From CAZTHM01 sp041946825 (GTDB lineage Bacteria > Acidobacteriota > Terriglobia > UBA7540), in the NCBI GenBank assembly GCA_041946825.1, contig JBHGBD010000022.1, positions 17,504 to 81,503 on the forward strand: 64,000 nt of DNA, in the 5' to 3' direction. The notes beneath the pieces were generated by a model that saw only the letters and a program-made list of their open reading frames with translations, made no database searches and was not told where the DNA came from. Numbering within the stretch: the first letter of the stretch is position 1; the number at the start of each line of letters is the position of its first letter. Below, piece by piece: positions 18,275 to 28,600 of this stretch. The translations under genes were made by a program, and so were the position numbers.

Positions 18275-19120
18275 GTGGCCTTAACTCCCAGACGAAATTA
18301 CACCATCAACTCGCTTGACCGCGCCTTGCGGATTCTCATCATTCTTGGAGAGCGCGGCGTCCCCATGCGGGTGAGCGATATTAGCCGTAAACTGGGGATC
18401 GACAAGAGCACAGCCTATCGAATTATCTCGACTCTGCGGTTGCGGGGTTTCGTCGAGCAGGAACCTGACACCCGAAAGTATACCTTGGGCCTGAGGGTGC
18501 TCGAAGTCGCCGCACTGAAGCTGCGCTCCATCCGGCTGCTTCCAGCCGCGAAACCATTCTTGGAAGAACTGATGCTTCGCACTAAGGAAGCTGTTCACCT
18601 CGCCGTACTGTCGGAAGGGGAAGTGATGTACGTTGACTCCGAGCAGTGCTCTGGCCCCTACAACTTGAACACCGTAGTGGGCGGGAGAGCCCCGCTTCAC
18701 TCGTCGGCCGTAGGGAAAGCTCTCCTCGCGCCTCGTCCTGCCGAGGAGGTCAACCGGCTCGTGGCGATCAAAGGCCTGACTCGCTTCACGGATCGCACGA
18801 TTATCAGTACTGAAGATCTGCATGAGCATCTGGCCGGTGTGCGGAAGCAAGGTTGGGCTATCGACGATGAGGAGACGTACTTAAGCGTTCGTTGCCTGGC
18901 CTCGGGAATTTTCGATCACCGCGGGGAAGTGGTGGCCTCGATCGGAGTCTCCGCGACGATCCATCATATACCACAAGACCGCGTCCCATTCTTGGGTCAG
19001 CTCGTTAAGGATGTCGCCACGAAAATCTCCAGGCGGCTTGGCTACGTCCCCCACGCACCCGAGAGTGTGGTCGCCCAGCCTGCTTCAGGTGTCTATCAGG
19101 AAGCCCGCCGCCCCTCGTGA
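18275..19120 (+). CDS. IclR-family transcriptional regulator
   Basis: 281 residues. The N-terminal winged helix-turn-helix includes VSDISRKLGIDKSTAYRII and the wing LRGFVEQEPDTRKYTLG. The C-terminal effector-binding domain shows LHSSAVGKALLA, WAIDDEE and VASIGVSA, all typical of IclR. GTG at 18275 is chosen for its GGAGGT six bases upstream. IclR proteins sense small acids or sugar catabolites and control neighbouring catabolic genes. The flanking SDR, aldolase and hydrolase genes are its likely targets; whether it activates or represses is not visible. Confidence 0.92.
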   Translation: MALTPRRNYTINSLDRALRILIILGERGVPMRVSDISRKLGIDKSTAYRIISTLRLRGFVEQEPDTRKYTLGLRVLEVAALKLRSIRLLPAAKPFLEELMLRTKEAVHLAVLSEGEVMYVDSEQCSGPYNLNTVVGGRAPLHSSAVGKALLAPRPAEEVNRLVAIKGLTRFTDRTIISTEDLHEHLAGVRKQGWAIDDEETYLSVRCLASGIFDHRGEVVASIGVSATIHHIPQDRVPFLGQLVKDVATKISRRLGYVPHAPESVVAQPASGVYQEARRPS

Positions 19121-19467
19121 AGGTTGGCTCGGCGTCGTCGGCCGGGAAGCAGGAGGAATGAGACGATCCCTGTCTTCGACGCGGAGAGCTGTGAACCCTC
19201 CGCCTTCGCCGGCGTACAGCTGAGTTTGTTAAGCGGAGCGCGCCCCGGTCGGGTCGGTACAGCGAAAACGGGATTCCGCCCTCAGGCCGGCGCACCCCAT
19301 GGCGACTTTCGCGAGGCGGTCGAAGCGATATTCCCCACGTCGCTCCGAGCGGTGAACGTGAAGGGTGCGCCCGCTACGAGCACCATCATTTTCTGACGCC
19401 GAATCCGGAAATGATTCCCGAAGTAAGGGGTAATAGAAGCAGCGCGACTCAGACCATGGAGGCAATA
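19121..19467. other. Intergenic region between regulator and aldolase genes
   Basis: About 350 bases with no supported gene. An in-frame ATG at 19411 would extend the aldolase by 19 polar residues, but GGAGG at 19458-19462 marks the ATG at 19468. Confidence 0.45.
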
Positions 19468-20268
19468 ATGAAACGGAACATCGTAAAGCAAAAACTTCGA
19501 GCCGGCCAACTCGTCTACGGTGGATGGATCACCTTGCCATGTCCCGCCGTAGCCGAGGTGATGGCCTTGTCGGGTCTCGATTTCCTGGTTATCGACACTG
19601 AGCACGGAGCAATTAGCATCGAGTCAGTGCAGGCCATCCTCCAGGCGATACAGGCAACCGATGTGGTACCCATTGTGAGACTAGCGGGGAGCCAGCGCAT
19701 GTTCGCCAACAAGATCCTGGATACAGGCCCCCTCGGAATCATCGTTCCGATGGTGAGCAGTCGCGAAGACGCGCAGGCAACGGTGTCCGCAGCCCTGTAC
19801 CCGCCAGAAGGGACGCGAGGGATCGGCCTGGGGAGGGCCCAGGGGTACGAACTTGATCGGCGGGAAGAATACCTGAAGGTGGCCAACGACGAAATGCTGG
19901 TTGTCGTTCAGGTCGAGCACCGTGATGGTATTGCCTGCATCGAGGAGATTGTGACGACACCTGGAATCGATCTGGTTTTTCTGGGTCCCGCTGACCTTGC
20001 GGGTTCGATGGGGTATCGAACCCAACCCGGGCATCCCGAGGTGGCGAAAGCCATCGACCGAGTTGCTCAGGCGGCCAGACGCGCGAAGGTCCCCGTGGGT
20101 ATTCCCGTGTCGGGCCCGGAAGACATATCCCGGAGGGTCAAACAAGGCTTTCAGTTCTTCCATATCGGAGTGGACACGGTTTATCTCGGTGGGGCATGCC
20201 GTCGTGGGCTGCATGAGGCCCAAGTGGCGGGCGCGGAGGCCCTCGCGGCAGGAGTTCCGGCTGCATGA
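19468..20268 (+). CDS. HpcH/HpaI-family 2-keto-3-deoxy-sugar-acid aldolase
   Basis: About 266 residues. Signatures are GGWITLPCPAVAEVMALSG, DFLVIDTEHG with the metal-near Glu/His, VQVEHRDGI in place of the usual QIE, and FLGPADLAGSMG. The family cleaves 2-keto-3-deoxy acids such as 2-keto-3-deoxy-L-rhamnonate or 4-hydroxy-2-oxo-heptanedioate to pyruvate and an aldehyde, using a divalent metal. It follows an IclR regulator and lies in a locus with a RhaT-type permease and an SDR, so a role at the end of non-phosphorylative deoxy-sugar breakdown is the simplest reading. The exact substrate is not set by sequence. Confidence 0.87.
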   Translation: MKRNIVKQKLRAGQLVYGGWITLPCPAVAEVMALSGLDFLVIDTEHGAISIESVQAILQAIQATDVVPIVRLAGSQRMFANKILDTGPLGIIVPMVSSREDAQATVSAALYPPEGTRGIGLGRAQGYELDRREEYLKVANDEMLVVVQVEHRDGIACIEEIVTTPGIDLVFLGPADLAGSMGYRTQPGHPEVAKAIDRVAQAARRAKVPVGIPVSGPEDISRRVKQGFQFFHIGVDTVYLGGACRRGLHEAQVAGAEALAAGVPAA

Positions 20269-20499
20269 ATTGACCCACCGAACCTCCAGAATCATTGGGC
20301 GGGGAACGGCGAATGGTGTCCGCTCCACAACGGAGAATGCTCAAGGTCGCGAGCCGGCTGAAAGTCAACGTTGCCAATTTCTCTGGAACGAGAAGTGTGT
20401 CGGCGAGGCCGCGGCAATCACATAAGCCGGTTCGTAACGGCTGGTCGTGTCAGGAACCGAGCATCCTGCCGTTTCTCTTTGCCTGTGATAAGGAGAGAC

Positions 20500-21180
20500 A
20501 TGGCGTACATCGAACTCTCCCACCGATTGAGCGCTGGCGCACCCCTACCGCCCGGCGTTCCCGGCATAGAGGTGCGCCACCATTTCAGCATCGAGCGGGG
20601 GGATGTCTCAAACTTATTTGTCCTCACGATTAGCAACCACAGCGGCACGCACATTGACGCGCCATGGCACTTCGTGGCGTCCGGACTCCGCGTCTGTGAT
20701 TTCCGGCTCGAAGAGTTTGTATTCGAGAGCCCACATTGCATCGATGTGAGAATCGCTAATGGGCAGATGTTGGAGCCCGAGCATTTTCAAACTCACAAGC
20801 ATGGTCTTGACAAGGCTGATCTCTTGCTGGTGCGTACCGGATACTCCCGTGTGAGGCGAGAAGCACCCGAGCGGTATGTCCTCCATTCGCCCGGGATGTC
20901 TGTTCGTGCGGCCAACTATCTGGTAGACCAATTCCCGCGACTGCGAGCCATCGGACTCGATACGATCTCTCTGGCCTCGATGCAACACCTCGAGGAGGGG
21001 CTGGAAGCGCACCGAATTCTCCTTCGAGGTGACGGCCGACGCTTCCTGATTATTGAAGACATGAACCTTGATTTCGATCTATCGCAGTTGAGGCGGGTGA
21101 TCGCGTTGCCGTTGTTGATTGAAGGAATCGACAGCTCTCCCTGCACAGTGATTGGCCTCACTTGCCAGGACGACCTATGA
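20500..21180 (+). CDS. Cyclase-family metal-dependent hydrolase (kynurenine formamidase-like)
   Basis: 226 residues from ATG 20500, preceded by AAGGAGAG. The family motif HxGTHxDxPxH is clear as NHSGTHIDAPWHF near residues 45-57, and LLLVRTGYSR and IGLDTISLAS are further landmarks. These proteins hydrolyse amides or esters with a Zn or Mn centre; many are of unknown function outside tryptophan breakdown. Its neighbours are an HpcH/HpaI aldolase and a 2-hydroxyacid dehydrogenase, so ring-opening of a sugar lactone is one possibility. Confidence 0.85.
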   Translation: MAYIELSHRLSAGAPLPPGVPGIEVRHHFSIERGDVSNLFVLTISNHSGTHIDAPWHFVASGLRVCDFRLEEFVFESPHCIDVRIANGQMLEPEHFQTHKHGLDKADLLLVRTGYSRVRREAPERYVLHSPGMSVRAANYLVDQFPRLRAIGLDTISLASMQHLEEGLEAHRILLRGDGRRFLIIEDMNLDFDLSQLRRVIALPLLIEGIDSSPCTVIGLTCQDDL

Positions 21181-21236
21181 GTTACACTCAACATTCTCTT
21201 CCCACCCCCTTGCGACCAGAGAAAGGATGATGACGC

Positions 21237-22241
21237 ATGCCGCGACCTAGCGGAAATGTTCGATCACCGAGAAAGTTCCTTGTGGTTCATACCGACCCCG
21301 ACCTTCATCCCCTGGATTCCTTGATGCAAGCTCGGCTGGAGGACCTGGGCGCCCAGGTACTTCTGTTTGCGGGGGACGAGCCTGCTTTTATTGAGGTGGG
21401 CAGCGAGGCCGATGCAATTCTCAACGCCGATTTCCGGATTACGGCTCGCGTTATCAACTCGCTTCGCAAATGTCGCGTTATCTCTCGATTCGGCATCGGG
21501 GTCGATAACATCGATGTCGAAGCTGCGACAGCGCGGCGAATTCCTGTTGCGAATGTTCCGGATTTCTGCACTGAGGAAGTCGCGAACCGCGCTTTCGCGC
21601 TTTTGCTGGCCTGTGCATCCCATCTATTACTGCTCGACCGTCGTGTGCGCGAAGGCTCGTGGCGCAAGGGGGAACTGCCGGAGACTGTCCAGATCGAAGG
21701 CCAGACCCTTGGACTGGTCGGCTTCGGAAGAATCGCGCGGGCCGTGGCGCGCCGCGGCCTGGCATTTGGCATGAGGTTGATTGCCTACGACCCATATCTG
21801 GCGCCCGCGCAGGTCGAGGGAGGAGGCGCCACCGCCGCCAGTTTTGAGGAGGTGCTCTCAGGATCGGACATCATCTCCCTCCATGCGCCTCTGAACCCGG
21901 AAACACATCACCTTATCGACAAGAAAGCCCTTCAACTGGTCAAGCCCACAGCTATCCTGATCAATTGCGCACGCGGCGGCCTTGTTGATGAACAGGCATT
22001 GGTCGCGGCTTTGAGCGAGCGGCGGTTGTCGAGGGCTGGATTGGAGGTTCTCGATGTGGAGCCTCCGCGTCCTGATAATCCGCTGCTGAGAATGGACCAG
22101 GTAATCTTCACCCCGCATTCCGCGGCTCACACCAAAGAAGCGCTACATCGAGTCCGAGAAGCGGCGGTCGATGCGGTCGTGCGGGTTCTTCAGGGTGGAA
22201 AACCCCTCCATGTTGTCAACCCTCTCGTGTTAGCGGGATGA
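21237..22241 (+). CDS. D-isomer-specific 2-hydroxyacid dehydrogenase
   Basis: 334 residues. The Rossmann motif reads LGLVGFGRIARAVARR. Catalytic Arg lies in NCARGGLVDE, Glu in EVLDVEPP and His in IFTPHSAAHT, the full triad of this family. It reduces a 2-oxoacid or oxidises a D-2-hydroxyacid with NAD(H), in the style of phosphoglycerate or glyoxylate/hydroxypyruvate reductases. It starts 56 bases after the cyclase-family gene and ends this rightward cluster, so it may act on the pyruvate-side or lactaldehyde-derived acid of the aldolase reaction; that link is inference. Confidence 0.9.
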   Translation: MPRPSGNVRSPRKFLVVHTDPDLHPLDSLMQARLEDLGAQVLLFAGDEPAFIEVGSEADAILNADFRITARVINSLRKCRVISRFGIGVDNIDVEAATARRIPVANVPDFCTEEVANRAFALLLACASHLLLLDRRVREGSWRKGELPETVQIEGQTLGLVGFGRIARAVARRGLAFGMRLIAYDPYLAPAQVEGGGATAASFEEVLSGSDIISLHAPLNPETHHLIDKKALQLVKPTAILINCARGGLVDEQALVAALSERRLSRAGLEVLDVEPPRPDNPLLRMDQVIFTPHSAAHTKEALHRVREAAVDAVVRVLQGGKPLHVVNPLVLAG

Positions 22242-22306
22242 GTGTGGTGATTGAACCTCGCGCAGCATGCGGAAGGTGATTCGCAAGTTGGGGGCACACG
22301 ATTTCG

Positions 22307-25300
22307 TCATTCGTGGGCGGGTTCGGTGGGGCTAATCGGCGGTACGAATCGCGGATCAATTTCCTTTGCCTTTAGGAATGCGGCGATTGCCTCTCCAGTC
22401 CGGCCGGTTTTTGCGAGCGCAAGGCCCAAGTTAAAGTGAGCCTGCGCGTAGTCGGGCTTGAGTCGAATGGCCGTCTGAAAGCACGGGATCGCTGCGTCCA
22501 TCAGTCCCTGCTGAGCCAAGACGGCTCCAAGGTCATTGTGACCTTCCGGCCAATCAGGGCGCAGCTTGGTGACAGTTTGCAGCGCGGTCGTGGCCGCGGC
22601 CAAATCTCCTGTAGCAGCCAAGGCCTGTCCCAATCGGAAGTGTACTTCGGGTTCGTTCGGGTTGAGGCGCAGGGCAGCGCGAAGCTCCGAGATTGCCTCA
22701 GTTGATCCGCCAGGCGCATAGCCCAATGCTATTCCCAGGTTGAAGTGCGCTTCGGCGGATTCGGGTCCCAGCGCTACCGCCCTCCGGAGATAACCGACAG
22801 CCTCCTCGGACTTCCCCTGGCGGAGAAGCGCGACTCCCAGATAATTCAGAATCTCCGGCGAATCCGGTCGAACGGCGAGAACTTGCTTGAACTCTCGGAT
22901 GGCGCCCTCAATATCACCTTTGCCACTCAGCGCGAGTCCAAGATTGTGGCGGGCCACTACATCGCCAGGGTGAAGGTTCAGCGCGGCCTGGAAGTGACGC
23001 ACGCTTCTTTCGTACTCCTTCTTACGGAGAAACGCCGTTCCTAGGTTGGCATGAGCCGGCGCGTGGCTCGGATCCAAGCCCAGCGCCCTCTCGCACGCGC
23101 GCACAGCTTCGTCGACCCTTCCCTGGATCAGTAACGCAGCACCGAGATTGCTGTAAGAGTCCGGGAAGGAGGGATCGATTTCGATGGCCTTCTGAAATTC
23201 GCCTATCGCCCCTGCGATGTCACCATCTTCCCCGTCACGTCGTCCGCGTTGATTGGCTTCCTGCGCCCGGCGTCTGGGGCCCTGGGGGCTTTTCCGGGCT
23301 TGAAATTCTCTCAGAATATCTTCCGCTTCCGCGACACGCTTGAGCTTGCGCAAGGCCATGCTGAGACGATAGTAGATGTCGGGTGAATCGGGATTTAATT
23401 GCAGGGCCTTTTGAAAAGCCTCCACGGCGCGTCCGAAATCTCCCAGTTCCGCTAGGGCGCGACCCAGATTGTAGTTGGCGTCAGCCGAGTCAGGTTTCAG
23501 CTGCAGGGCCGTGCGGAAAGCGGTGACCGCCTGCTCGGTCTCCCTTTCCAGCAAAAGTGTGGTTCCTAAACCCGTGAAGGCATCGGCGTAGTCCGGTTTC
23601 AACTCGGCGGCTTTGCGAAAGGCAGCCAGCGCCTGCGGGGCCTGACCGGTATCACGCTGCGCGACACCCAGGGTGTAGTATGCTTCGGCGTAGTCTTCCT
23701 TCAGTCGAAGGGCAGTCTGCAGCTCCTGAATAGCGCGTCGGATCATTTGGAGGTCAGCCGCGCTCCATCCGCGCCGGGGAACAGCAAGTCGTTCCGATCT
23801 GCCGCTATGGACCATCCGCAGCAATAATGCTCCCATTTCGTAGTGAGCTTCGGGGCTATCCGGCGTCAGTCGCAACAATTCTTCGTACTGTTTCACAGCC
23901 TCGGGGACATTTCCGGTTCGAGCCAGAGCCAATCCCAAGTTCTTGCGGGCCTCGACCGAACTCGAATCCAGGCTCAGTGCTGATCGGAATGCCGCGATGG
24001 CGCCTTGCAGATCGCCACGCTGGGCAAGAATGAATCCCAGCCCGGTGCGCGCTTCCACATAGGCCGGACGCAACTCCAGTGCTTTCTCGAACTCTCTGAC
24101 AACTTCCTCGCCCAGATCTCCTGACGAAAGCAGAGCTTGAGCGAGATTGTAGTGGGCTTCCGGGTAATCGGGCTGCAAACGGATGGAATCTCGGAATTCG
24201 AGGATCGCTTCATCAAACTTACCCTGCTGGGCTAGGGCGGCCCCTAAGCCGTTGTGGGCTTCAGGGTTGACCGGATTGATTTCGATGGCCTTCCTGAATT
24301 GCTCGACAGCCTCCGAGAGCCTGCCTCCGGTTCCCAGCGCCACTCCCGTATTAACGCCGATTCCCGCCGCCATCGGTGCGTTCTGGGCTGTTTTCGCCCT
24401 CAGGTAGTCCTGGTAGGCCTTGTCCGCGCCCGCCGTATCGCCCTTTTGGCGAAGGGCCCGCATCAGATTGAAGTGGGTGGAGGGATGTGCGGCTCCCAGC
24501 CGGATCGCTTTGTGAAGGGCCTCGGCGGCGCGATCGAAATCGCCCTTTGTCAACAGCGCCACTCCGAGTTCGGAATAGGCTTCGGCGTAATCGGGATTAA
24601 GGCGAACAGCCGTCTCATACTCCCGGATGGCTTCCTCCGTCTGCCCCTTCCGTCGAAGCATGTGGCCGAGCCATTTATGAGGGGATGCGAAATCCGGCCG
24701 AAGCTGAATTGCCTTCCGGAGGACGACAATGGCTTCCTCGTTCTGGAAATCCCTTATTAACGCCATTCCGAGGTTGTTCAGGGCATGGGCGTTATTCGGG
24801 TCCAACTCGAGGGCCGCCCGATTCTCTCTGATGGTGCCGGTGAGATCCCCCTTCTGCCAATGGATGAGGCCCAGGTTAAAGTGGGCCTCGGCAAGCTTGG
24901 GATCCTGCTGAAGCGCCGTACGAAACTCTTCCAGGGCCTCGTCCTCCCTGCCCAATTTTGCCAAAGCGACGCCGCGAGCGTTGTGGATGGCAGGTTGGTT
25001 GGGGTCTAGGTCGAGGGAAGTGCGGAGTTCGCGGCTAGCGGACTCGAAGTCGCCCAGCCGCGATAATGCGGCACCAAGGCTAGCCCGCACCTTCGGATCG
25101 CGAGGGCTGGCCTCGGCTTCACGCCTGAGCCTCACGACGGTCGCCGCCAGTTCCCGCAGAGTGTCGCCCCCCGACTGTGGAGCCGAGGCTTCGTGTTCCG
25201 AATGGTGTTGCGATATTGCAATAGGAATTGCACTGTGCGACAAAATGACCACTCCGGCCAACGCCCTCAGGATATTGAGCACAGCTCCAACCGGGTCTTC

Positions 25301-25363
25301 CGAGTGGGGGCGAGTCGGGCTACCCGTTTCGAGATGGTTGGTGGCCGACTGCGGGAAGTTCAC
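22307..25363 (-). CDS. Very large TPR-repeat protein (1018 aa)
   Basis: After an N-terminal hydrophobic stretch (AVLNILRALAGVVILSHSAIP) that can serve as a leader or membrane anchor, nearly all of the protein is TPR, roughly 25 units of 34 residues with recurring endings such as AxxxNLGxAL, AxxxFxxALxLxPD and AHYNLA. One linker near residues 520-545 (SGRSERLAVPRRGWS) and another near 690 (ARKSPQGPRRRAQE) break the array into blocks. There is no catalytic domain. Long TPR arrays bind proteins or carry glycosyltransferase-like modules, which are absent here. It is convergent with the dehydrogenase gene and divergent from the TonB receptor. Confidence 0.88.
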   Translation of the reverse strand: MNFPQSATNHLETGSPTRPHSEDPVGAVLNILRALAGVVILSHSAIPIAISQHHSEHEASAPQSGGDTLRELAATVVRLRREAEASPRDPKVRASLGAALSRLGDFESASRELRTSLDLDPNQPAIHNARGVALAKLGREDEALEEFRTALQQDPKLAEAHFNLGLIHWQKGDLTGTIRENRAALELDPNNAHALNNLGMALIRDFQNEEAIVVLRKAIQLRPDFASPHKWLGHMLRRKGQTEEAIREYETAVRLNPDYAEAYSELGVALLTKGDFDRAAEALHKAIRLGAAHPSTHFNLMRALRQKGDTAGADKAYQDYLRAKTAQNAPMAAGIGVNTGVALGTGGRLSEAVEQFRKAIEINPVNPEAHNGLGAALAQQGKFDEAILEFRDSIRLQPDYPEAHYNLAQALLSSGDLGEEVVREFEKALELRPAYVEARTGLGFILAQRGDLQGAIAAFRSALSLDSSSVEARKNLGLALARTGNVPEAVKQYEELLRLTPDSPEAHYEMGALLLRMVHSGRSERLAVPRRGWSAADLQMIRRAIQELQTALRLKEDYAEAYYTLGVAQRDTGQAPQALAAFRKAAELKPDYADAFTGLGTTLLLERETEQAVTAFRTALQLKPDSADANYNLGRALAELGDFGRAVEAFQKALQLNPDSPDIYYRLSMALRKLKRVAEAEDILREFQARKSPQGPRRRAQEANQRGRRDGEDGDIAGAIGEFQKAIEIDPSFPDSYSNLGAALLIQGRVDEAVRACERALGLDPSHAPAHANLGTAFLRKKEYERSVRHFQAALNLHPGDVVARHNLGLALSGKGDIEGAIREFKQVLAVRPDSPEILNYLGVALLRQGKSEEAVGYLRRAVALGPESAEAHFNLGIALGYAPGGSTEAISELRAALRLNPNEPEVHFRLGQALAATGDLAAATTALQTVTKLRPDWPEGHNDLGAVLAQQGLMDAAIPCFQTAIRLKPDYAQAHFNLGLALAKTGRTGEAIAAFLKAKEIDPRFVPPISPTEPAHE

Positions 25364-25688
25364 TTGAGCCTCTGAAAATGAGGGTTCCGTCTTGGCTCAT
25401 TACCCAAATACAGACGCCCATCTGACCACGATGAGCTTAATTATTTCATGCGGTGGCGTCAAGTGTCCTCGTGTTCATAGTTGGGTGCCATCGGTGGCCA
25501 ACAGCCCACGGATAAGGCTCAAGCAAAAATTCGTATCAATATTGCCACCTAATAATCACTATTGAGCCGAAATACCTTGACATCGTATATCGGAAGGAGT
25601 AGGAAAAACATGCTCTTCCTACTGCGGTTCGATTCGAACAGGACTTAGGCCCTTCGAAGCGTCGGGTTGAGAGAAGGAGGATTGTACG
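25364..25688. promoter_or_regulatory. Divergent control region between the TPR gene and the TonB receptor
   Basis: 325 bases with lower GC than the genes. A perfect TTGACA at 25577-25582 with 17 bases to TAGGAA (25600-25605) is a candidate promoter for the receptor, though the -10 box is weak. GAGAAGGAGG just before the ATG is a good ribosome binding site. Confidence 0.35.
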
Positions 25689-28600
25689 ATGAGCGTTCGC
25701 AGGTGGACATGCCTACTCATATGGCTGCTTGCCATACTTATATCGACGCCTACCGGGACTGTAGCTCAAGTGGCGGTTACCGCGACTGTGACGGGTTTTG
25801 TGAGCGACCCGAGCGGCGCATTCGTCCCGGGCGCCGACGTAACGATCGTAAACATGCACACTGGCTACACACGTAGCACAACGACTTCCGCCGAAGGCGC
25901 CTACACATTTCCAGGGCTTCCTATCGGGACTTATGAGGTCACGGTAACTAAGGTTGGCTTTCGCGCATACAAGCAGTCTGGAATCACTCTACAGGTCAAC
26001 CAGACCGCAGCCTTGGACGTTGCATTGCAACTTGGCGACGTCGCCCAGGCCATTGAGGTCACTGCGCAAGCCACCCTGCTGCAAACCGAGACTAGCAGCC
26101 AAGGTCAGGTGGTTGAGCAACGTCGCTTGGCCGACCTACCCTTGGATGGCCGCAACCCCATCGCGTTGGTCGCGCTGGTCGCGGGTGCGACGACGGTGAA
26201 TGCCCCGGCAATTCTGGAGGGCTACCGGGGCGGCGGCTGGGCCAGCGTGAACGGTGGCCGAATATGGGACAACGCCTACTTGTTTGATGGCGACAATTAT
26301 AGAGGAATCTACGGCAACACGGCACTGAACTACCCCAATCCCGATGCGCTCGAGGAATTCAAGCTGATTACGCACAATTTCAGCGCCGAGTTCGGTCGCA
26401 ACTCCGGCGCGGTCTTCAATGCTGTCACCAAGGCGGGGACAAATGAGTTTCACGGCAGCGTCTGGGAGTTCCTTCGGAACGACGCACTGAATGCACGCAA
26501 TTTCTTCTTGAACTCTCCCGGCGCAAAGGTCGCCAAGCTGCGCCAGAACCAGTTTGGTTTCACGGCAGGCGGGCCCATACTGAAGGACAAGCTATTCATC
26601 TTTGGGTCCTACCAAGGCTTTCGAATCCGGCAGGAGAGCCTCCTCGTGAACTCTGAAGTGGCCACGCCGCTCGAGCGAGCGGGGAACTTCTCCGAGTCCC
26701 TTGGTACTGAGATTAACCCGGACACGGGGTTCTTGGAGGGTGCGATTATCGATCCCGAGACGGGGCAGCCGTTCGCCGGTAACATCATCCCTCCTGAACG
26801 TGTCTACCAGCCCCTGCAAGACTGGTACAACACATTCGTCCCTCTGCCCAACAACCCGGATGGCAGAACCATCACCTTTCTGGAAGGGGCTCCAAGGAGC
26901 GTCGATCAGACGCTGGTCAAGATGGATTGGCAGATTTCATCAAAGCATTCTCTCACCGGGCGATGGTTCCGGGATAAGTCCCACCTTGTCATCCCCTTTC
27001 AGGCCGGTATTCCCAATTACACCTCAGTTGAGTTTGGCATCCCGACCCAGGTGGGCGGCATCACCCACACCTATTCCATTACTCCCACCTTGCTTAACCA
27101 GGCTCACGTCGGCTTGACCCACGGCTTCTTCGACAACGGGATGACCAAGGACTCGAACGCCTGGAAAGTAACGAACTCGAGCATGGGTTTGGGCATTCCG
27201 GACATGCGCCCCTACTCGCCGCAGTTTGAAATTTCCGGCGATACATGGGTTGGTGCCAATGCCGAAGTGGAGAGCGGGTTGACCCACCAGTACAGCGACA
27301 CTTTGACATGGACACGCGGGAAACACACCTTCAAATTCGGCATGGAAGTGCTGGTTGATTCCTATCACAACCGCTCGTTCTGGAACAATAATCCCTATTC
27401 GACGTTTTCTGGCGCTTTCACGGGCGACGGCATGGCGGACTTCTTGCTGGGGCTGATTGAGTACAATGAAACTCGCGGCGGATACGTCGCGGACGCCCAG
27501 AGCAAGCAGTACTTCGGCTTCGTGAACGATGACTGGAAGGTCACCCCCAATCTCACACTAAACCTAGGCTTTCGTTACGAACTGTTGGGGCCAATCACTG
27601 ACAACACGCCGAATGAGCCATTTGCAAACCAGCAGGCAACCTACCGTAGGGGCCAACAATCGACGCTGTTTCCCACCGCCCCGGCGGGGCTGGTCTACCC
27701 AGGTGACGCAGGCGTTCCTCCTGGACTCTACCCCCTGCCGAAGGGGAACCTCCAGCCACGTATCGGATTCGCTTGGAGCCCGGGAGGTGCCGGGAGGTGG
27801 GCCATCCGAGGTGGATTCGGCCTGTTTTCATCAGGCCTGTTTATGGACAAAATGGGGCAGGTTCACGCCAACCAGCCCTTCACTCTGGTCACGCACGCGT
27901 ACTCTCCCCCGGGAGGGTGGGCTGACCCCTATGGGGATTTTCCGGGAGGGAACCCGTGGCCGTATTCATTTGACCCTGCCACTGCCAGCTACACGCTCCC
28001 CGCGGCGATCCAAGGCATTGTCGCCGACTATCAAGACGCGCGGATCGCGCAGTGGAACTTGAGTGTCCAGCGGAGTTTCGGGCCCAACTGGCTGTTCGAC
28101 GTTTCGTATGTGGGAAGCGCCGGGCGCCACTTGCTGCAAGGATTTGAGGCCAACCCAGCGAGGTACATACCTGGGAACGACGCCGACGGCAATCCGCTTT
28201 CGACGGGGGACAACGTAGAAAGCCGCCGCATCGACTCTCCAGGCATTCTTAGCACCGTCATGCTGGGTGGCTCGGGGAGTAGAAGTAGCTTCCAATCGCT
28301 GCAATCTACCATTACAAAGCGGTTTAGCAAGGGTCTATCGCTTCTTTCCTCGTATACGTGGTCGCACAGCATCGATACCAGCTCCGCTGGAGACTTCGGC
28401 TGGCATTCCAACCAGGATCAGTTCAACGTCCTAAAGGGGGAACGGGGCAATTCGAACTTTGACCGCCGCCACGTTTACTCCCTCTCTTTTATCTACGATC
28501 TGCCGAAATCCAGGACAGGCAACTGGGCCATGCGGAACATCATTGGCGGTTGGGGGATGGCAGGGATCTTCCGCGCCTCGACCGGAGCGCCTTTCACTGT